A model generated the notes under the pieces. It was not told the DNA's origin. It made no database searches and worked only from the letters and a program-made list of their open reading frames with translations. From the NCBI GenBank assembly GCA_050084985.1, contig JBITNC010000001.1, positions 25,916,001 to 25,980,000 on the forward strand: 64,000 nucleotides of DNA, in the 5' to 3' direction. The position numbers and the translations under genes are program-made. Shown here piece by piece: positions 56,640-64,000 of the stretch (position 1 is the first letter of the stretch; each line of letters opens with the position of its first letter). This stretch comes from Nageia nagi (Eukaryota; Pinophyta).

Positions 56640-57060
56640 GTAGGCATTTTCTTTCCCTGCATTGTGGACATATGGTCATCACTTCAAAATAAAAAAGAAT
56701 GATGAGAGAAAAACAACATTTGACTATGGAGTGATGGTTGATTTTGATCAAGAAAGTCTTACAAGTTCAAGAGATACAAACTTGATACAAGAAAAATTAA
56801 AATATGTTGAAAAGTTTTAAGAGATTATATAATTAGATTATAGTTCATTTTAGTGTGTGATATTTAAATATAAATGGTTTGACACACTTTATAGAAGAAA
56901 AATCTTGTATGATAGACCTAGTGATTAATTTGCAATTAACTCCACACACATTTTACTTGAGAATAGAGAGCCTTATATTTTACCACAATATTGCAATCAA
57001 ATATATTTCATCCTAGATGTTTTTGATAACAAAAAGTGATTTGTAATTGAATGTAATTCT
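56640..57060 (+). pseudogene. CACTA DUF4216 region
   Basis: Plus frame with stops: 'KNDERKTTFDYGVMVDF', then 'FKYKWFDTLYR', then 'YILPQYCNQIYFILDVFD'. This is the usual DUF4216 pattern (FKCxWFD; A.QVFYIxD). The stretch 56110-56640 between DUF4218 and this has only weak coding traces. Confidence 0.75.
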
Positions 57061-57639
57061 AGAGAAAAATATATTATATGTTTTGATGAGGAAGATAATT
57101 TGTAATGACAATATTGTAATTGATATGCTTCGCATATGTATTTTGAATTTTTCATATGTATATCTTTCTCATTGTTTGTGGTATGATCTATGAATGATTT
57201 AATTACTAAGTATTGAAATTGTATCGCATAACATGATTTAGTGCCTATATTCTTGAATGAGAGAATAATATTAGTAAGGTATGAAACTCCCTATGAGAAC
57301 TTGATTTTAGAATGACTTCAAAAAAAATTGACCCATTTCTAGGCCTCAAGTGAGGTTCATTACAAGATGGTGTCTTAGAACACTAATTTACTCCACCTTC
57401 AAAGGAAACACATGAACAATTATTTTCTATCATTTGAATATACTAATCATGCATCATCAAATGGAAGAGTTTAAGGGAATCCTTCAAGTAAGGTTAATCA
57501 TTACAAGTTATGTAACTTCATCAAATGAAATAGTTTAAGGGAATCCTTATTATAGTTATGTACATAGTTCATAAAACTATATTTGCATCATGCATCTTTT
57601 CAAATAATTCTCATGCCTTTATTTAAGGAACTAACACTA
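57061..57639. other. no recognisable gene
   Basis: AT-rich. 'TTTAAGGGAATCCTT' occurs twice (about 57472 and 57533). The CACTA 3' end and the copia LTR boundary must both lie near here, but neither could be fixed. Confidence 0.4.
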
Positions 57640-58126
57640 ACAAGATAATTACTAATCTACCAATATGACATGAAAGCTATTAATTCAATTCTAAAAAACT
57701 CACAAATAAGACAATCTCACAAAGTAACTCAAGATGTAAAATGGTTCTTCCAACTAGGATTACATCCACTAACTATATCTATACTTCAATCACAAATACA
57801 ACTCTCTTACAATCCTCCTAATCTCAACTCCTACACTTCTATCCTATAGTATAACTTTACTCCACAAATTGGTGTCTAATCACAAAGAGGGAGCCTTCTA
57901 TTTATAGGCCAAAATCCCTTTTTACATCACCTTTTTATCCAATGTACAAAAGCATGACATGTACACCCTTCTACGCAAGGGGCATGTTCATGACATGGAG
58001 TGTAAGACAAGTTACATTATTATGTTCACTTAAATACTTAAGGTATCAAATGATACCCTTAAGTATTAATGAATTTACATAGAAGATTTAATACAACCTT
58101 TACAATAATGCATTATGCATTCCAAC
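57640..58126 (-). repeat. 3' LTR of copia element B (low end approximate)
   Basis: The minus strand starts TGTTGGAATGCATAATGC after the purine tract. It aligns with 43150-43605. TATA box at 57899-57906. No 5' LTR is visible before the window ends. Confidence 0.78.
57899..57906 (-). promoter_or_regulatory. copia B LTR TATA box
   Basis: The minus strand reads GGCCTATAAATAGAAGG. Confidence 0.55.
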
Positions 58127-58139
58127 ACTCCCCCTTAAT
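58127..58139 (-). other. copia B polypurine tract
   Basis: The minus strand reads CATTAAGGGGGAG immediately before TGTTGG. The same tract occurs at 43606-43618. Confidence 0.75.
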
Positions 58140-58583
58140 GCAATATTGGGATAGAGTGAGTAAGAGAGAAGAAGAAAAAAAAGTAAGAGAGTTCTCCTCC
58201 AAATAAATACAATAAAGATGAGAAATTTTTATATATTTGTGACGAAAGATCTAGTTTGAGACTCACTACTTTGCCAAATACAATCATTAACCACAATTGG
58301 CTTCAATGTACATGAAGTAGTCCTCCAACTAGAAGTCATGAAGAGTCTCCAAGAGCCTGCATACCTGAGGTAAGTAACTTGTAATATCAAAGGAACCTGC
58401 AAGTCATAAGCAGCTCAAATACCAAGATCAATTAGATGCATCATATTCATATCAACAAGAATAGATGAATCACACAAATGCCATCATGAACTGATAAATG
58501 GTGCATTATAAGTCATCATAAAGATGTAATGCCAAAAACTTATAGTCACCTACTGTATATAAAAACATATGTTGATTATCATT

Positions 58584-58800
58584 ACAAAATAGAGTATGCA
58601 CATATGAGTTCTTCACATATGGATAACTGAATAGTGCCAAAAGACAAATAAAAGTTTCTCACATATGGATAACTGAACAGTGTAAGATTGACCAAAAAAT
58701 AGAGTATGCACATATGAGTTCCTCACATATGGATAACTAAACTATGCCAAAAGACACATAAGAGTTCCTCTCACATGGATAACTGAACAATGCAAGATTG
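58584..58800. repeat. tandem repeat in copia B 3' internal DNA
   Basis: Two copies of about 106 bp, each made of two related halves around 'GAGTTCCTCACATATGGATAACTGAA'. The 43-44 kb copy of the family carries a reduced version. Confidence 0.7.
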
Positions 58801-58916
58801 GTCAATTTGTATAACAAGCTCCTCATGTAGAGCGAACTTACCATGAAGGTGTATAATAAAATCAAAACTATACATCACAAAATTCTCCTAGGGGTGAAGT
58901 TATCACAAACATGAAT

Positions 58917-61895
58917 TCAGCATAAGCATTCAAACTTCACTTCTCTTGAGGACAACTTCAACAATACGATAGCATCCCTAAGCTTACAGAATAGAGCTTC
59001 TAATAGGGGCTTGGTGAATAAATCAATGGAGTTCAAGGTGGATGGACAATACTCTAAGTGTATGATGCCATCAGAAACCTTCTCCCTAATAAAATGGGTA
59101 TGGATTTCCACATGTTTTGTTCTCTGATAGAACAGTAGATTCTTAGCCAAAGAAATAGTCGATTAATTATCTAAAGAGATCAAAGATCATGCTCATACCT
59201 AATTTCTTTTAAAAGATGCCTTAGCTAAATGGCTTCCTATGATACAATAGACATGGCATGATATTTGGCTTCTATGGTGAAAAAAGAAATAATAGGTTAC
59301 TTCTTGGAAGCCCAAGAGATAGCATCTAAATCAATGCTAAACACATATGCAAAGGTTGATTTCCTATCATATCTATCTTCCCCATAGTCAAAATCTAAGA
59401 ATCCAAAGAGAATAAATGAGGGCAACTTAGAATACTTGAGAGCAAGATCTTCAGTCCTTGCAACATACCTCAAGATTTGCTTAACAGCATTAATATGCTC
59501 AACATAAGGTTTTTGCATGAATCATGCCATCAAATTCACTACAAAGGTAATATCTAGCCTAGATATAGTCAAATACCAAAGATTACCAATTAATTACCTA
59601 TAAGTTGTAGCATCAGTTAACTAAGAGTTAGAGCTTAAAGAAATAGTGATTCCAGGAGAGATTAAGATTGCAACATATCTACACTTATCCATTCCAAACT
59701 TCTACAAGATGCCTAATATATACTTAGATTGATTAAGGTAAGTATAATCCTTGTATTAATACACTTGCATTCCAAGATAGTAGTGCAAAAGACCAAGATC
59801 AGTCATTTCAAATGTTGCCTTAAGTTTGGATATGCACTCTTAAATGATTTCATCATTATTCCCAGTAATCAAAAGATCATCCACATAAAGGAGAAATCAA
59901 TATGTCTTTTCCTTGATTGAGCATATATAGATTGGAGTCAAAAAAACACTTGGAGAATCCAATATTTACAAAGTACTCTAAACTCTTTTTGTACCAAGCT
60001 CTAGGTGCTTTCTTAAGTCCATATAATGACTTCTTTAGCTTGCACATAAAGGATTCTTTACCTTCCATAATAAACCCTTATGGTTGATTCATAAATATTT
60101 TCACATCTAAGTCACCATTGAGAAATGCACTCTTGACATCAAGTTGAAAAACTTTCCATTCTTGAGCTATAGAAAGAGCAAGAATAACTCTTACAGTAGG
60201 CATCTTTGCCACAAAAGCAAAAGTTTCCTCATAATCTACATCATATTTTTGAGCAAAACCTTTAGTTACTAACTTTGCCTTATATTTCTTAATATCTCTA
60301 ACTGAATTGAACTTAACCTTGTAGATTCACTTATTGCCAATCACATTTTTATCATTAGGATAAGGAACCAAGTCCCAAGTTTTATTTTTCATAAGCACCT
60401 CATACTTCACTTTCATGGCTTCCATCCAGCACTCATGCTTAAAAGCTTGTTTGAAGGTTAAGTGCTCATGATTGTTATCAATCTTGGTAATTAAGGATTT
60501 GTTCAAGGTCATGCTCCTTGTTCCCCTTTATGTTGGAGAATTTTGTTCTTGAGATGACTTATCTACATCAATATCCAACTAGCTAAGAGCAACTAAAGAG
60601 TCCTTTGGATCATCAACATTCTCATTAGAAGTATATTCTTCAGGAAGTCCATTAAACTTTACATCCCTTGAAATGAATACTACTTTATAAGTTGGAGAGT
60701 AAAGCCTATATCCTTTATGTTGACTATCATAACTCACAAAGATGTATTTTTTAGCTCTTTTGTCCAACTTCTTCCTTTTCTCAAAAATAATGTAGGAGAA
60801 AGCTTCACAACTAAACACCCTAAGGTGAGAAATGTTAGGTTCTCTTCTTGACCATGCCTCAAAAGGAGTTTTACTCTTAATGAATTTTGTGGGACATCTA
60901 TTCAAGGTGTAAATAGTAGTGCTTACAGCTTCACCCCATAAGAACTTAGAAAGATTATCTAACATGCATCTAGCCATATCCATAATCATTCTATTTTTTC
61001 TTTTAGCAACACCATTCTTCTAAGGAGTGTAAGAAATCGTAAACTACCTTTTGATTCCATACTAAGCACAATAGTCATTAAACTCATTGCTATTATATTC
61101 TATACCATTATCTGATCTCAACATCTTGATTTTAAGGTTAGTCTGATTTTCAACAAAGGCTTTAAAAATCTTAAAACTTTCAAAGGTTTGATCTTTGTGC
61201 TCAAGTGAATACCCAAAGGTCATCCTACTAAAGTCATCAATGAAGGTCAAGACATAATATGCTCCTCTAAGGGACTTAGTCTAAAATGGACCCATCAAAT
61301 CTGAATGCATAAGATAAAGATGTTGAGATGCTCTTGTTCCCTTATCTTTTTTAAACTTTTGTCTATGCATCTTGCCAAGAATGCATTTCTCGCATAGACC
61401 AACTAAAAAATAAATTAAAGGCAAACCTTCCATAAGTTCTTGGTGTTTCATGACTTGAATAATCTTATGTTTAAGGTGCCCCAAATGATGGTGCCAAAGA
61501 TTGCCTTTAGAACACACACTAGAAGTAAGACACATCTTTGATGGAACTTGATCCATAATGTAGAGGTTATCTTTTACTGATACTTTAATCAAAATGGTAA
61601 TTCCTTTCTTAATACACCAAGATTGAGAGTTAAACTCAAAAGAGCACCCTTTTCTAGCAACTTGAGTCATAGAGAGAAGGTTCATCCTTAACTTAGGAAC
61701 ATAGAGAACATTTTCAAAAACCTTTCCGTGAATTAGCACACTCCTAATTCCTTGGACTTTAAGGGTATTGTTATCACCTATCATAACCATATATTTATTA
61801 TACTTGTGAAAGTTCTTAAACTTTTTCTTTTCAAAGCATAGGTGATTAATGCAACTAGAGTTAACAATCCATTCAAATGAAAAAGTGCGAGACAT
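58917..61895 (-). pseudogene. copia B pol (protease, integrase, reverse transcriptase, RNase H)
   Basis: Order along the minus strand: protease at about 61860 (active site D-S-G replaced in 'WIVNSSCINH'); 'LWHHHLGH...CEKCILGK' integrase zinc site (61281-61500); integrase core 'FIDDFSRMTFGYSLEHK' and 'LRSDNGIEY' (61062-61250); 'KTPFEAWSRREPNISHLRVF' (60579-60989); reverse transcriptase from 60512 with 'KKSLYGLKKAPRAWYKK' and, one frame off, YVDDLLITG near 59890; RNase H at 59297-59518 and 58917-59150 ('AKNLLFYQRTKHVEI', 'LFTKPL'). Frameshifts and stops separate the parts. The protease change alone would stop it. Confidence 0.9.
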
Positions 61896-61898
61896 GGA

Positions 61899-62885
61899 TT
61901 AGAGTGCCACAACAAAATCAGCATGAGTATTTTTCTTTCCTTTGTATTTATTTACATTTCTATTACCTTTGTGCTTTTTCTCTCTTTTCTTCTTGTAACA
62001 ATCAACTTCTTTATGACTTTGAATGCCATAATAGTTACAATTACCATCAAACGTTTCCTTAAGATAAGCAGTGTTTGCTTTGCCTTTTCCATCTCTTTGC
62101 TTGAAATGATTATTGTTGCTATTATTCTTACTGCTATGGTTTTTATTGTTCCTATGGCTGTTGTAGCCATTACCTCTTTTCTCAAACCTTTTGGAGGAAG
62201 AAAGAAAAAGATTTCTTTTGATAGTTGAACTTCTGTTTGAAAGAAATTTTGGTTGCTCCAAGAGCAACGTTATTATCCTTAGGAGAAGAAATCAACCCTT
62301 TATTGTTAAGGGTATTCTCATGCTTCAATAGGTGCCTTGAAAGGTTTTCAAGAGAGATAACTTCTTCTTCATCATCAAGCCTTATTTCTATAACTATTAC
62401 AAAGTTTCCAAAATTTGAAGAGAGGCTTTGAAGAATGACAAAGACCATGAACTCATCATTGATCCAATTGCATCCACAAGCAGTAAGTTGGGTCATTAGG
62501 TCAATAATTTTATTCAAGTAGATAGCCACATATTCATCTTCCCCTTGATGAGATTGAAGTAACTTTTGGAGAATGGTAAACCTTCTTGAAAATTTTGAAC
62601 CAAGGTAGATTTGCTTTAGCTTATCCCATGCTTCCTTTGCTAAGGTTGAAGAGGATATCATCAAGAGCACATCATCTAAAATTGCATAATAAATCATGGA
62701 GGTTGCCAACTCATTCTTTGTGTTGTAAGCCTCTAGTGCCTTCTTATCTATAGGAGGTACAAGGTTCTCATTCATTATTTACCAAAGCTTTTTTACCTGT
62801 AATTTAGCTTTCATCTGAGGTTCCCAAATCCCATAGTTGGAACCATCAAAAATGTGTTTGAGTAAAAATGATTCTCCATTTGCTA
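61899..62885 (-). pseudogene. gag: copia B gag
   Basis: From about 62885, 'NGESFLLKHIFDGSNYGIW' runs to a TAA after 'KKLW'. It resumes with 'NENLVPPIDKKALEAY' (62182-62775), a UBN2/copia-type gag ('LAKEAWDKLKQIYLGS', 'LLKHE'). A zinc knuckle at about 62025 reads CNYYGIQSHKEVDC, with the second Cys changed to Tyr. The original ATG has become GTA. At 62182-62267 the frame shifts. Non-functional. Confidence 0.85.
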
Positions 62886-63714
62886 CACAAAAAATGTAAA
62901 ATAATAAGCATATATTTTCAATAGACTAAGTAAATAATACATGTTACATTTAACACTAAAGACATGCTTGATTTGATTCATAAGTGCAAATGTTTTACAA
63001 TTCAAATAATAACCCATGTACCCAAATACATTTCTCATTTCAAGAATTGTAGATATAGAGTGACATTATTGAGACTTATTTTCTTGTCTAAAATTAGGCC
63101 TTCACCTGGATACCCACACAAGAGGAGCCCAAGTACTACCAATCCTCAATCAGTTCCCCTTGGATAGTTATATACTCTCACAAGGAGATGTACTAGTTAT
63201 TTTTCAAAGTTCTAACATTTATTAGATCAGCCAAATTATTATTCTTGATTAGGTTTTAAATTTTCTTTCTAGGTTATTAGGATAATCTTTGAATGGATGT
63301 GCAGATATGTGGTATCATTACACACATATCTATTCACCTATTGAAGTTAAATCCAGACCAATAGAGGACTTAAAGGTAATTAGAAAGTATAAAATTTTCA
63401 CCATTTATATTATCAAACTTAAAGGCTTCAGTCTGCCTATCCTCACCTCATGGCTCCCCAAACAAGTCATGTTGTAGAATGTAAATGCGGATGTGTTTAT
63501 TTTAGGGTGTTGCTCATATCAATGTTTGCATTTTTGTTTGCATAAGTAAATAAATCAAAATATGAAACATGAAATAAAGAACATCATCCATGAAAAAAAA
63601 AATTGAAACCTAAGTGTCCAATGGGTTTTGTTTACTAACCCCTAAAGGACATACATATTTACAACATTCTTTATTTGTATAAGTTCATTCCATTCTTACA
63701 TACAAATAACTTAA
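62886..63714. other. no recognisable gene
   Basis: Should hold the copia B leader, but no Met-tRNA primer site and no match to the 58 kb LTR was seen. The element may be broken here, or its 5' LTR may lie beyond the window. Confidence 0.4.
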
Positions 63715-64000
63715 GATTTTATGCATCATTCCAAAGCTTATTTTGCATAAGTCCATTTCATACTTTGCATAAATACTCAACATGCATTCTTAAGTGATAA
63801 GCATGCATTTTAAAAAAAAAATTAAGTCCTTGAGCATGCATTAAAAAAAATTAAGCATAGCTTTAAAAAACAATTAAGTAAGCATGCATTATTCCATTAA
63901 ATTAAGTAAGAAGCATGCATTATTTAACTTAAGGATTAAGTTCTAAGCATCAATTTAAGTCCTAAGCATACAACATTGACTTCAAAAAAAATTTAAGTAA
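63715..64000. repeat. AT-rich repeats with AGCATGCAT motifs
   Basis: 'AAGCATGCATT' or close forms recur at about 63802, 63832, 63882 and 63912, with weaker copies earlier and later, and with 'AATTAAGT' between them. The period is roughly 30-50 bp. Confidence 0.55.

Larger units (their letters stand above)
53581..57060 (+). mobile_element. CACTA (En/Spm) element remnant
   Basis: TNP2, DUF4218 and DUF4216 regions follow in the normal order on the plus strand. Terminal inverted repeats were not identified, so the true ends are unknown and may extend to include the SET-like gene upstream. Confidence 0.75.

Overview
The window reads as repeat-dominated, AT-rich nuclear DNA of a seed plant with a very large genome. 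Plant-specific transposable-element families, GT-AG introns inside degraded genes and nested insertions all point that way. A gymnosperm is a reasonable guess but cannot be proven from the sequence. No intact host gene, tRNA, rRNA or CRISPR array was recognised. Almost everything that can be named is a transposable element, and all but one element are clearly decayed.

Layout. 1-4.2 kb: low-complexity repeats and a broken Ty1/copia element on the minus strand, with an internal 446-bp tandem duplication. 4.6-7.5 kb: a degraded plus-strand ORF with a 508-bp tandem module. 7.5-11.9 kb: no recognisable gene. 11.9-41.3 kb: a three-element nest on the minus strand. The oldest layer (called L0) is a Ty3/gypsy element of Tat-like type, with 5' LTR at 40498-41331, gag at 36-38.5 kb, reverse transcriptase at 33-34 kb and RNase H at 32.3 kb. 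Its integrase is cut into pieces by two later insertions. The first insertion (L1, 22904-31992, TSD AATAC, LTRs roughly 95% identical) has gag and protease but no reverse transcriptase or integrase. The second (L2, 13776-22286, TSD GTTTG, LTRs differing at only three C/T positions plus two indels) is a young, comparatively GC-rich element with an intact gag and an intact, unrecognised 1160-residue ORF but no pol.

43.2-44.2 kb: a 3' end of a second copia family. 44.5-49.3 kb: minisatellites, a degraded multi-exon minus-strand gene and a plus-strand protease-bearing retroelement remnant. 49.7-50.3 kb: a degenerate TTAGGG-type array. 51.8-57.1 kb: a degraded plus-strand gene with a SET-domain-like region, directly followed by a broken CACTA (En/Spm) transposase with TNP2, DUF4218 and DUF4216 regions. 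57.6-62.9 kb: a broken copia element on the minus strand whose 3' LTR matches the 43 kb fragment. The last kilobase is AT-rich and has AGCATGCAT repeats.

How the parts relate. L2 carries its own promoter (TATA box, TGACGTCA array) and capsid-type gene, so if it moves it must borrow reverse transcriptase and integrase from another element. L1 shares PBS, leader style and LTR length with L0, so L0-type elements are its likely helpers. The strongest candidate for something undescribed is L2: its large second ORF, the repeated bZIP-type motif array in U3, and a 3'-LTR deletion that removes the TATA box.
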